Source of the DNA: AP-15 sp963846635 | GTDB taxonomy: Bacteria > Pseudomonadota > Alphaproteobacteria > ATCC43930 > CGMCC-115725 | Direction: 5' to 3' | Assembly: GCA_963846635.1 (NCBI GenBank) | Contig: CAWJXM010000039.1 | Span: 12,129 to 76,128 of the forward strand | Length of the DNA: 64,000 nt | In this document: piece by piece, positions 55,594 through 64,000 of the stretch | Layout: every line of letters starts with the position of its first letter | Numbering within the stretch: the first letter of the stretch is position 1 | Notes under the pieces: generated by a model | Database searches by the model: none | What the model saw: only the letters and a program-made list of their open reading frames with translations | Told to the model about the DNA's origin: nothing | Made by a program: the position numbers and the translations under genes

Positions 55594-56710
55594 TCAATCG
55601 ATCGCGGCGTGGACGAGATTCGAAACGCGGTCGAGCCGCGCCGAATGCCACGGATCGGGCTGAACATAGTTGGTGACGTAGGTGAAGGACACGCCGCTTG
55701 TCGGGTCTGCAAAAGAATAGGACGTGCCGGCGCCGCCATGGCCAAAGGTTTGCGGCGCCGCGATCGTGCCGAGCCCGCGGATGCGGTCGCTGTCGCCGCG
55801 GACATGCGGACCGAGACCGCGATGCATCGGGATGCCGGCCATCGCGTCGTCGCCGCGGTCGCCGGTGTGGTTTTTCGTCACATAGCTGACGAGCCGCGGC
55901 GACAACAGCCGCACCTCCCCCAGCCGGCCGCCGCCAAGCAGCATCTGATAGAACGCCGCCATGCCGCGCGCCGTCGCATAGCCGCCACCGCTCGGCATTC
56001 CGGCAGCCTTGAATTCGGGCGAGTTGTCGCGGGCTTCGGCCGCATAGGTGTTGGCGCAACGCTCTTGCTCGGCCGGCGGCACGCCGACAAAGATCTCGCG
56101 CGCCAAGCCCAAAGGCGCCAATACCTTCTCGCGGATCACATCGCGGTAATCCTGGCCGGTCACAGCCTCGATCACCATCGCCTGGGTCAGATGCGCCGCC
56201 CGCGGGTGATATTGCAGCCGTGTTCCCGGCGTCCAATCGAGCGAAAAATCGCAGACTTCGGCGCGCATGCGGGCATGGTCGGTCCAGGTTTCGCGGCTGA
56301 CGTCGCCTGACGGAAACCCGCCCTGGTGCGTCATGACCTGATGCAATGTGATATCGCCTTTGCCGCGTTGGGCGAATTCGGGCAGATGGTCGGCGATCCG
56401 ATCCATGAACGAGAGCTTGCCCTCCTCGATCAGGGTCCAGACCGCCGCACTGGTCAAGACCTTCGTCTGGCTGAACAGCAGGAACAGCGTCTCGCCGTCG
56501 CCGGCTGCGCGGCCGGGCGTCGGTCTTTGCGTCGCCATAGCTGCGGAACAGCGCCAACTGCCCATGCCGCGCCAAGGCGATCTGCGCGCCCGGATAGCGG
56601 CCTTCTTCGATGTGCTGGCGGATCAACGCGATCGAGATGTTGCAGCGGCTTCTGCGGCAAAGCCGAGCTTGGCGGGATCGCTCGACGGTCAGCGGGTAGG
56701 CGTCGGACAT
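55594..56710 (-). CDS. Beta-lactamase-class C / esterase-type serine hydrolase, apparent frameshift
   Basis: About 370 residues from ATG 56710 (GAGGAGAC upstream). The first frame gives IALIRQHIEEGRYPGAQIAL and HGQLALFRSYGDAKTD; from about 56520 the next frame continues ETLFLLFSQTKVLTSAAVWT with the SxxK nucleophile motif (SQTK), VMTHQGGFPSGD, YHPRAAHLTQ in place of the YxN motif, and FGHGGAGTSYSFADP (HxG-like). This is the serine beta-lactamase/EstB/penicillin-binding-like fold; esterase or peptidase activity is more common than beta-lactam hydrolysis. There is no signal peptide, so it is probably cytoplasmic. Confidence 0.78.
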
Positions 56711-56945
56711 GGCGGTCTCCTCGCGAGAGTTTCGGTCGCCGATGCTACATGACCGCCGCGGGCGTGGGAATGGGTCGACGAGAGCGCCGCCGCCGTTTGC
56801 CGATTGTCGCCGCGGCGCGCCCGGTCGAGCGTGCTCGCTCTGCGAACCATGGCTTCGGATGGCCCAGTCTGGGGAGGCGGACTGGTCTAGTGGTGCGAAC
56901 CAGACGTATGATTGGCATATTGGTGATTGGCATACTGGCCATAAC

Positions 56946-57022
56946 GTCGAGATTGCTTCGTCGCTCCGCTCCTCGCAATGACAACCACTTACGACGTCAT
57001 TGCGAGCGCAGCGAAGCAATCC
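56946..57022. repeat. Inverted repeat of the CATTGCGAGCG...AGCGAAGCAAT type
   Basis: ATTGCTTCGTCGCTCCGCTC...CGCAATGAC and, 15 bases on, GTCATTGCGAGCGCAGCGAA...GCAAT are inverted copies. This is a well-known dispersed bacterial hairpin element, unlike the other repeat families here. Confidence 0.7.
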
Positions 57023-57650
57023 TGGCGGTACTGACCAAGCTCGCTGTCTTGCCAAAACATCAACCAACGGTTTACCTGTAATTTATGCCCACTGATAATA
57101 CAGCGAATCTGCAGCAAAACCCGCCTTATGGTTGAATAGTCGAAATCTGCTGCCGACCGGCCACACCCGGTCGGCCAGGCTGAGCGTGCCCACTCCGCGA
57201 GCGGTTCACACCGACCGCTGAAACCAGTTCATCCAGATTTATCGGGACGAGATCAGGATTTCGCACACTCCACCATCGGCTTATTTCTGCGTAACCGATA
57301 TCCTACAATCGTATTGCGGCAACTCGGTGATCGACATTCTGAGCCCTTGCGGACGCCAGGCCTCTGACGAGCACATCGAGTGATCCCGCTTGCAAACCGA
57401 GTCACGGCGCGAGCTGCCGATAGGTGCCGACGCAGGCATCAACCGACCAGCCGGTTTTCGGGTCCAGTTTCGGTCCTATCTTACGGCAAACGTACCTGAC
57501 TGATCCAAAAGAGTAGCCGAATTTCCCGAAATTTTTGAATTTTGCACGCTCGCGCCAATTAGGGCGGCTTGACGCCGTTCTAACCACTGAACACTATATT
57601 CGTTCCCGCTTCAGTCTACCGCCAGACCGCCTCAAATCGGGACTGAACAT
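57023..57650. other. Intergenic region without a supported gene
   Basis: About 630 bases, less GC-rich than the surroundings. A short minus-strand frame at 57402-57587 has no family resemblance or ribosome-binding site. No RNA gene recognised. Confidence 0.5.
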
Positions 57651-58064
57651 CTAGCGCGGGACATCACCGGGTGCGCCGTCAAAGCGGACACGCGCGGCAT
57701 GGATTTCAGAATAACGACGGTCGGCCCAATCGATGAGGCTCGCCATCGGGTCCAGCAGGGATTGGCCTAGCGGGGCCAGACGATATTCAACGCTCGGCGG
57801 CTTGGTCGGAAAGACATGGCGGGTGATCAGTCCGTCGCGCTCCAGATCGCGCAGGGTCTGGGTGAGCATGCGCTTGGAGATGTCGCGGATGGCTCGGTGA
57901 AGCTCGCTGAAGCGCTGCGATCGCGTCGCGAGGGCCATGATCATGAGCATGCTCCATTTGTCGCCGACGCGGTCGAGCACGTCGCGCACCGGGCAGTGTA
58001 CGGACTGGGAGTCGCCCAATGGATATCGGCTGAATCTCTCGATCGCCCTCAATGCGTTGCTCAT
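57651..58064 (-). CDS. HxlR-family transcriptional regulator
   Basis: 137 residues. Winged-helix HxlR/MarR-like: CPVRDVLDRVGDKWSMLMIM with the family's N-terminal Cys (redox/quinone sensor in YodB/QorR), FSELHRAIRDISKRMLTQTL as the recognition region, LERDGLITRHVFPTKPPSVE as the wing and a C-terminal dimer helix. It is divergent from an NmrA-like gene with 120 bases between starts, which holds a palindrome on the -10 box. It likely represses itself and the NmrA gene until an electrophile is sensed. Confidence 0.88.
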   Translation of the reverse strand: MSNALRAIERFSRYPLGDSQSVHCPVRDVLDRVGDKWSMLMIMALATRSQRFSELHRAIRDISKRMLTQTLRDLERDGLITRHVFPTKPPSVEYRLAPLGQSLLDPMASLIDWADRRYSEIHAARVRFDGAPGDVPR

Positions 58065-58123
58065 GCCGGTTCCCCTGAGTTCTCCTGGTTACAGAAAACT
58101 GCCTCCTTACGCCGCACGGCGGA

Positions 58124-58158
58124 GGTCTCTATAATAGACCTACCCTAAAAGATAGACC
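58124..58158 (+). promoter_or_regulatory. Promoter -10 with HxlR-type operator candidate
   Basis: A perfect TATAAT at 58130-58135 lies within the inverted repeat GGTCTCTATAATAGACC (58124-58140); ATAGACC is repeated at 58152-58158, 18 bases on. No good -35 is visible (TTACGC near 58107). An operator over the -10 fits repression of the downstream NmrA gene by the divergent HxlR protein. Confidence 0.6.
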
Positions 58159-58184
58159 CCCTCAAGCAGCTCAGGAGAAACCGC

Positions 58185-59057
58185 ATGTTTTTAGTAACGG
58201 GAATTACGGGAAGAGTAGGCGGCGCAACGGCAAAACATCTGTTGGCGCAAGGCAAGAAAGTACGCGCGCTGGTCCGCAATCGCGAGAAGGCGGCGAACTG
58301 GGCGGACCAAGGTGTGGAACTGGTAGACGGCGATTGGAATGATTCGGCAGCCATTGAGCGGGCACTCAAAGGCGTTGAAGGCGCGTTTGTTATGTTGCCG
58401 ACTGTATGGGCACCCTCGCCTGATTACAAAGAAGCAAAGGACGTGATTGCGAACTATGTCGAGGCTCTTACTAAGGCAGCGCTGCCGCGGGTGGTAGCGC
58501 TCTCGTCGATGGGTGCGAATAAAACAAGCGGGCTGGGGATGATCACGGCCTTATCGCTTTTGGAGCAAGGTTTTCGCAACCTGACATCTCCGGTCGCATT
58601 TGTGCGCGCAGGCGGATTTTACGAAAACTTTCTTTACGGCTTACAGGCCGCCCAGGGCGGAACACTACCGGTCTTTTACAATCCTACAAACCGGAAATCG
58701 ACAATGGTCGCGACAAAAGACATCGGCTCACAGGTAGCAAAGCTTCTGACCGGGCCAGCGTGGTCAGGGCATCGCGTTATTGAGCTAGGTTCAATGGTAA
58801 GCGCGGATGAAGTGGCGGGACAATTGGGTGAAGTCCTAAAACTCGAAGTAAAAGCCTTTGCAATCCCGCGTGCAGGGTGGGCGGCAGCATTCGAGCAGTC
58901 CGGCATGCCGAAGGGCCAAACTGGAGCTGCCGAAGAAATGTTTGAGAGCGTAAACGCGGGATGGATGGACCTCGGAGTCAAGGGTACGGAGCACGTAGCG
59001 GGTACGACGTCCGCACGCGATGTATTTGCGGCTGCACAGAAGGCCGTCAAGGCGTAA
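58185..59057 (+). CDS. NmrA/SDR-a5-family NAD(P)-binding protein
   Basis: 290 residues. Rossmann fold MFLVTGITGRVGGATAKHLL, KKVRALVRNREKA, VELVDGDWNDSAAIERALKG and PRVVALSSMGANKTSG; the catalytic YxxxK is absent, as in NmrA and quinone-oxidoreductase-like (QOR2/YtfG) proteins. Controlled by the divergent HxlR regulator, it probably reduces or senses quinones or other electrophiles. Codon use is less GC-biased than that of neighbours (many GTA, ACA, GAA), which suggests recent transfer of this small unit. Confidence 0.85.
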   Translation: MFLVTGITGRVGGATAKHLLAQGKKVRALVRNREKAANWADQGVELVDGDWNDSAAIERALKGVEGAFVMLPTVWAPSPDYKEAKDVIANYVEALTKAALPRVVALSSMGANKTSGLGMITALSLLEQGFRNLTSPVAFVRAGGFYENFLYGLQAAQGGTLPVFYNPTNRKSTMVATKDIGSQVAKLLTGPAWSGHRVIELGSMVSADEVAGQLGEVLKLEVKAFAIPRAGWAAAFEQSGMPKGQTGAAEEMFESVNAGWMDLGVKGTEHVAGTTSARDVFAAAQKAVKA

Positions 59058-59080
59058 GTCCGGGGCGGATCAGGGATGAG

Positions 59081-59470
59081 ATGCGACTTTCCAGTACCTA
59101 CTTCGGACAAATGTCTAAAATCTCCTGGCGCCAAGTCTTAGCCTTGGCTCTTGCCGCCTTCTTCGTCGTGGGATCACTCAGCAACATCTTCGCCCCGCGA
59201 TCTATCATTGAGGAATACCAGAGGTGGGGATATCCGCACTGGTTCCATTTCGTGACCGGATCGCTGGAACTCACTACCGCCGTTCTGCTAGCCCGGGCGC
59301 CGAGCCGCCTGTTGGGCTCGGCGCTCGGCTGCACTGTCATGTTGGCGGCGCTCGGGACCGTCATAATCCACGGCGAATACGGGCACGCGGGGGCGCCACT
59401 TGTCGTGGCGGGACTGTCGATTGTCGTCGGCTGGATCACCTGGCGCAAGCGGCTCTCCGGCTCAGCATGA
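59081..59470 (+). CDS. DoxX-like four-helix membrane protein
   Basis: 129 residues from ATG 59081; the frame opens upstream but overlaps the NmrA gene. Four hydrophobic helices: VLALALAAFFVVGSLSNIF, FVTGSLELTTAVLLA, GSALGCTVMLAALGTVIIHG and PLVVAGLSIVVGWITW. The pattern (IIEEYQRWGYPHWFHFVTGS in the first loop) fits the DoxX_2 family, small membrane proteins of unclear redox or stress function. It is 23 bases after the NmrA gene and overlaps the truncated HxlR gene by four bases (ATGA). Confidence 0.75.
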   Translation: MRLSSTYFGQMSKISWRQVLALALAAFFVVGSLSNIFAPRSIIEEYQRWGYPHWFHFVTGSLELTTAVLLARAPSRLLGSALGCTVMLAALGTVIIHGEYGHAGAPLVVAGLSIVVGWITWRKRLSGSA

Positions 59471-59658
59471 CTGACACCACCCCGCCGTCCAACGCCGCCG
59501 TGGCATCCGACGGCACCGACTATAGGGTGCTGATGGACATCCTTGCCCGCACTGGGGGCAAATGGGCCGTGTTAGTCGTGCGAGCGCTCTCAGGCGGCCC
59601 GTTACGCTTCAATCAGCTTCGCCGCCTGACGATCGCAAATTCGCGAGCAGCAGCATAA
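59467..59658 (+). pseudogene. Truncated HxlR-family regulator fragment
   Basis: ATG 59467 overlaps the DoxX stop. The 63 residues contain the HxlR start MDILARTGGKWAVLVVRALS and GGPLRFNQLRRLTIANS, then leave the family just before the recognition helix, with a stop at 59656-59658. No later frame restores a full HxlR C terminus. Likely a remnant cut by rearrangement. Confidence 0.65.
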
Positions 59659-60321
59659 GCCCCATTACGGCAAGTCGGCTGCAACGCGCGGGGCGCTGCA
59701 CGAAAACCGTGACGTGCGGAGACGATGGAGCTGCGCCGGCTCGAGGTGCTGCGGGATGTGTAGGCGCTATCGCTGACTGTTTGCCGGTGCAAGCGCGGGG
59801 CGAGGTAGTTTTTAGCGATAGCGCGCCCGGATCGCCACCATTGGACTGCGCGATCTTGGTTGCGACCCGGTGCAAGGCAGCGCCCATCGCTCGGGAACAC
59901 CGAGAGATAGTGCTGGAGCGGGATGTTTCTGCCCACCCCAGCAAGCACAGCGCGACAACTCCACCGGGCCGCGGGCTGCCGCCGGCGGCGATCACGATCG
60001 GGTCCACCTAATCGTCTGATCCCGCCGACCACAGCATCGCCGATGCCGTTGCCGAGAATGCGGCTTCCGCCGGATCGGCGCCGCTGCCGCGGCGCTGCGG
60101 GGCTTGCGAACCGCGGGGCGCCGGCGCGCCGGGCTACTTTTTGCCGCGATCCTCTCTTCCGCCTCCCTCCTTACCGTGGTCTTCCAAGCGATAAGCTCCC
60201 AGCAGCGCGCCGACCGCTCTGTGAAATGCGCGGCGATCAGAGTATTTTCCGCCACAATCCGGCGGGACGAGACCGGCCAAATCTGCCGGGATTTCCGAAC
60301 CATTTGTGAGGAGGCCCAGAA
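59659..60321. other. Gap without a supported gene
   Basis: About 660 bases holding only unsupported frames. It may contain decayed remains of the truncated HxlR gene at the left. A GAGGAGG ribosome-binding site for the thiolase lies at 60309-60315. Confidence 0.5.
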
Positions 60322-61523
60322 ATGCGCGAAGCCGTCATCGTCTCGACCGCCCGGACACCGATCGGGCGCGCCTATCGCGGCGCCTTCAACGATACGCAGG
60401 CCCAGGCGCTCGCCGGCCATGTCGTCGCCGAAGCCGTGCGCCGCGCCGGCGTCGACCCGGCCGAGGTCGAGGATGTGGTCCTCGGGGCGGCACTGCAGCA
60501 GGGTCGAGCGGCTACAATATCGCGCGTCAGGCGGCGATCCGCGCCGGGCTGCCACTCACGGTTCCGGGCATGTCGATCGACCGGCAATGCGCTTCGGGGC
60601 TGATGGCGATCGCGACCGCAGCCAAGGAAATCGTGCATGACGGGCTCGCGATCGCGGTCGGCGGCGGCGTCGAGTCGATCTCGCTGGTTCAGAACGACAA
60701 GCGCAACGAATACCGCGCCCAAGACCCGTGGATCATCGAGCAGCGGCCCGACCTGTACATGACGATGATCGAAACCGCCGAAATCGTCGCCGAGCGCTAT
60801 CAGGTGACGCGCGAGGCACAGGACGAATACGCGCTGTCCTCGCAGCAGCGCACCGCTGCGGCGCAGGCCGCCGGGCGGCTCGATCGCGAGATCGTGCCCT
60901 TGCCGACAACAATGCGCGTCGACAATCGCGAGACCGGCGAGACCACCTTTGTGCCGGTGACGCTCGACAAGGACGAGGGCAACCGCCCGTCAACCACACT
61001 CGCTGCGCTCGCGGCTTTGAAGCCGGTGTTTCGCGACGGACAGCGGGTCAAGGAGGGCCGGTTCATCACCGCCGGCAACGCCTCGCAACTCTCCGACGGC
61101 GCCTCCGCCTCGCTGCTGATGGAGGCAAAGGAGGCCGAGCGTCGCGGGGTCGAGCCGCTTGGCGCCTATCGCGGCATGGCAGTCGCGGGCTGCGCGCCGG
61201 ACGAGATGGGGATCGGCCCGGTCTTTGCCGTGCCCAAATTGCTGGCGCAGCATGGCTTGCGCACCGACGATATCGGGTTGTGGGAATTGAACGAAGCCTT
61301 TGCGGTGCAAGCGCTCTATTGCCGCAACCGGCTCGGCATCGACCCCGAGCGCTACAATGTCGATGGCGGGGCGATCTCGATCGGCCATCCCTATGGCATG
61401 TCGGGCGCGCGCATGGTCGGCCATGCACTGATCGAGGGGAAGCGCCGCGGCGTGCGTTATGTCGTCATTACGATGTGCGTCGGCGGCGGCATGGGAGCCG
61501 CCGGCCTTTTCGAAGTGCTGTAA
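60322..61523 (+). CDS. Acetyl-CoA acetyltransferase / thiolase, apparent frameshift
   Basis: About 400 residues from ATG 60322. N terminus EAVIVSTARTPIGRAYRGAF, VLGAALQQG; from about 60510 the next frame reads SGYNIARQAAIRAGLPLTVP, then SIDRQCASGLMAIATAAKEI (nucleophile Cys), GLWELNEAFAVQALYCRNR, the His motif GHPYGMSGARMVGHALIEG and the second Cys in TMCVGGGMGAAG. These are the thiolase I/II catalytic residues. The shift lies at CAGGGT, where one extra G would restore Gln-Gly-Ser-Ser-Gly-Tyr. It breaks down or forms 3-ketoacyl-CoA. Confidence 0.87.
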
Positions 61524-61550
61524 AAGCAGCAACCACTGCGCCGGCCGTGG

Positions 61551-62679
61551 CTAGTGCCGGGCGACCGGCGCTACGCCCTGTTCGGGAGCGGCGCCCTGGT
61601 CTGCTGCGCTGCCATCGGGAGCAGGCCCGGCGGGTGCGACGGTTTCCGAACGCTGCCCTGGCAAGACGTGTGGGTATTCGCGGTCCAAGAAAGCGATCAG
61701 CTTTTCCCGAACCTCGCAGCGCAAATCCCAGGTTTGGCCCGGGGTGCGGGCGCTGACCAGCGCGCGCAATTGCAGCGCCGTCTCGGTCATGTCGGTCACT
61801 TGCAGCTTCCCGACCTTGCCATCCCACAGCTCGCTCTCGCGGAGGATCTGGTCGAGCTTCTGCCGCAGACGATCGACCGGGACCGAATAATCGAGATACA
61901 GAAACACGGATCCGATCTGTGCCGCATGATCATAGGTCCAATTCTGGAACGACTTTTCGATGAAATATGATAGCGGAACGATCATGCGCCGCAGATCCCA
62001 CAACCGCATCACGACATAAGTGCTGGTGATCGTTTCGATCCACCCGGTTTCACCTTCGATAACGACCTGATCCTCGACGCGGATCGGCTGGGTCATCGCG
62101 ATCTGGATGCCGGCAAAGAGGTTGCTCAGCACCGGACGAGCCGCAAGACCGAGGATGATGCCGGCCGCACCCGCCGAGGCGAAGAGGCTGATTCCGTACT
62201 GCCGCACGGCATCGAATGTCATCAAGGCCGAGGCGAGAGTGATGATCACCAGCAGCGTCGTCGCCACCCGCTGCAGGATGCGCATCTGCGTAAGGTGCTT
62301 GCGCGCCAGCAGGTTGTCTTCGACATCGGTACGGAAGCGGCGCAGATAAATCGTGATCGCGATGTCGATCGCGATCGCCGCGGTCCAGCCGATTGTCAGA
62401 ATAAAGGCGACCAGCAGCACGTGTCCGATGGCGGCGAACACTGGGAAGGAAAACCGCGCCGCCGGCAATGCCGCGCCGAGGGCGAAGATCACGACAAAGG
62501 CGCTCGCCGGGCCTTGGCCGCGTTGCAATAGCCGCTGCAGAAACGGACTGTGCCGTCCCGGCTAGCCGGATCAGCCAGCGGGTGAGCCAGCGATAAATCG
62601 CCAGCACCACCAACGCCGGCACAATCATGACGAGCGCGCCCAACACCCAGGATGGTATCACCGCAAGAAAGGCTGACAT
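61551..62679 (-). CDS. MscS-family mechanosensitive channel-like protein, apparent frameshift
   Basis: About 375 residues from ATG 62679. The first frame gives two membrane helices (AVIPSWVLGALVMIVPALVV...). After a shift near 62540 come SAFVVIFALGAALPAARFSF, further helices, and the pore helix and MscS vestibule region (GISLFASAGAAGIILGLAAR, VLSNLFAGIQIAMTQPIRVE, VVIEGETGWIETITSTYVVM). The end is an acidic Ala/Pro tail. It is of the small multi-helix MscS type found in many alphaproteobacteria. It lies convergent to the thiolase, 28 bases from its stop. Confidence 0.83.
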
Positions 62680-62867
62680 TAAAAAAACCCGCTGTTTCGA
62701 CTCCGGCACCGGGTTGCCCGGCACTTCCCCGCAGGGATAACAGCAGAAAAGCGGCCGATAGCCCACCGCTGCCACTCGCTTGTTACAGCAGGAAGAATTA
62801 CTCTGCCAAAGCGGGTGCGTGTGGAATGACAGAGTGCACCCAATTCTTTGCGATCGGAGGACCCCCG

Positions 62868-64000
62868 ATGGAAGTCGCGGCCAAGACCACCCTACTCGAG
62901 CATCTTGGCCGCCAGCATCAGGCGATGGTGGCGCTGCTCGCCGAACTCGTCGGCATCGATTCGGGGAGCTATAACAAGTGCGGGGTCGACGCGGTCGAAG
63001 AGCGGTTGCGGGTCTGGCTCGAAGCCGCCGGTATTCCGTGCGAGCTATTCCCGAACGAGCGCTTTGGCGGATGCATGGCGGCGCGCTTGCCCGGCTCTAA
63101 TGGCGGCAATCGGCCGATCGTGCTGATGGGCCATTGCGACACCGTCTTCCCGGAGGGCACAGTGGCGCAGCGGCCGTTCCGCATCGACGGCAACCAGGCG
63201 TTTGGGCCCGGGGTCGCCGATATGAAGGCAGGCCTGGTGATGAACACCTTTGTGCTCGACGCCTTGCGGCGGTTTGGCGTGCCCTGCGCAGTTACCGGGC
63301 TTTACACCGCCGATGAGGAGATCGCCTCGCCTTCTTCGCGCCCGATCATCGAAGCCGAAAGCCAAGGGTGCGCGCGCGGTGTTCAATGCCGAGCCGGGGC
63401 GGCCCTCGGGCAATCTTGTCTCGCGGCGCAAAGGTGCGGCGTTTATCGAATTGGAGGTGACCGGGCGTGCGGCGCATTCGGGTGCCGCGCATGCCCAGGG
63501 GGTCAGCGCGATCGAGGCCTTGGCGCGCAAGATCCAGCGTCTGCACCGGCTGACCGATTATGATCTCGGCACCACCGTCAATGTCGGGCTGATCCAGGGC
63601 GGGCAATCGGTCAATACCGTGGCGCCGCGCGCCACCGCAGGCATCGATGTGCGCTTTCCGACCCTGAACATCATGGAAAAGATCTTGGGCGAGGTGCGCG
63701 AGATCTGCAATTGCTGCGAATTGCCGGGCAGCGAGAGCCGCATTCTGCGCGAAGGCAATTTCCTGCCGTTGGAGCAGGACGAGGCGAGCCGCGAACTCCT
63801 CGACCGCTACGCCCGTGCCGCCGCCGGGCTCGGCATGCAGGTCGCGGGCGAGCCGACCGGCGGCTCGGCCGATAGCGGCTTTACCGCGGCCCTCGGCACG
63901 CCGACCCTGTGCGCCACCGGCCCGGTCGGTGGCAACGCGCATACCGACGACGAATGGTGCCGCATCGACACGCTCGTCCCCCGCGCCCAAGCTCTCGCCC
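62868..64000 (+). CDS. M20-family metallopeptidase (carboxypeptidase G2-like), apparent frameshift, runs off window
   Basis: ATG 62868 with GGAGG seven bases before it; the 3' end is outside. Zinc ligands of M20 enzymes: MGHCDTVFPEGT (His, Asp), FGPGVADMKAGLVMN (bridging Asp), YTADEEIASPSSRP (catalytic and ligand Glu). Near 63370 an extra A in GAAAG shifts the frame; the next frame goes on with AVFNAEPGRPSGNLVSRRKG (ligand Glu), VTGRAAHSGAAHAQGVSAIE (dimerisation domain) and GGNAHTDDEWCRIDTLVPRA (last His). It is a glutamate carboxypeptidase or aminoacylase type enzyme, probably cytoplasmic, as no signal peptide is present. Confidence 0.85.

Noticed and set aside
57402..57587. Minus-strand 61-residue frame
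   Set aside because: No ribosome-binding site, no family resemblance, and it lies in a low-GC gap.

Overview
The window comes from a GC-rich Proteobacterium, most likely an alphaproteobacterium. The reasons are a tail module in gene-transfer-agent/siphophage order, the aerobic-type cobalamin enzymes CobI/CobL/CobH/CobN/CobW/CobO, and alphaproteobacterial gene neighbours. No taxon can be named from the sequence alone. No tRNA, rRNA or CRISPR array was seen.

Layout. (1) 1-7.2 kb: right part of a phage or GTA-like tail module on the + strand (tape measure end, DUF2460, DUF2163, an unusual glycosyltransferase-like gene, NlpC/P60 peptidase, tail-tip protein), then small phage-like genes. (2) 7.3-11.9 kb: an insertion-sequence graveyard. 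A decayed IS1-family element carries an IS982 insertion (7-bp target duplication) and an IS4-family insertion (10-bp duplication, 9/10 identical). A degenerate IS630 element follows. (3) 12-22 kb: a ureohydrolase with an unknown partner gene, a histidine phosphatase, a PAP2 phosphatase, an amine oxidase, leuA, hldD and a GT4 glycosyltransferase. (4) 22.1-34.1 kb: a leftward gene set with a ketopantoate-reductase-like protein, an MDR oxidoreductase, an Ldh2-type dehydrogenase, one large reducing type I polyketide synthase (KS-AT-DH-MT-ER-KR-ACP, no thioesterase) and an alpha-oxoamine synthase. The last two suggest an amino-ketone or sphingoid-like product released by PLP chemistry. (5) 34.2-36.9 kb: small membrane protein, MaoC hydratase, Asp-box propeller, histidine phosphatase. 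(6) 36.9-52.8 kb: cobalamin cluster. A cobalamin riboswitch on the - strand at 50.13-50.31 kb precedes cobU-cobW-cobN-cobO-cobQ; cobI, cobL, cobH, an unknown gene and cbiX are also leftward, while cobD and cobT run rightward and cobS leftward. cobJ, cobM, cobG/cobF, cobK, cobB and the small cobaltochelatase subunits are not in the window. (7) 53-64 kb: miscellaneous metabolism (formyltransferase, FAD oxidoreductase, serine hydrolase, HxlR/NmrA pair, DoxX, thiolase, MscS, M20 peptidase running off the end).

Two themes cross the window. First, many conserved genes (leuA, hldD, GT4, PKS, cobD, cobQ, cobN, cobT, thiolase, mscS, M20 peptidase and others) are split by single-base shifts, several at short homopolymers, with almost no in-frame nonsense codons. 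This fits uncorrected sequencing indels better than biological decay, so these genes are described as full-length loci with an apparent frameshift. Second, a GC-rich palindromic repeat family recurs. Besides intergenic sites it lies in frame inside cobQ, between the unknown gene and cobH, and apparently in a variable stem of the cobalamin riboswitch.
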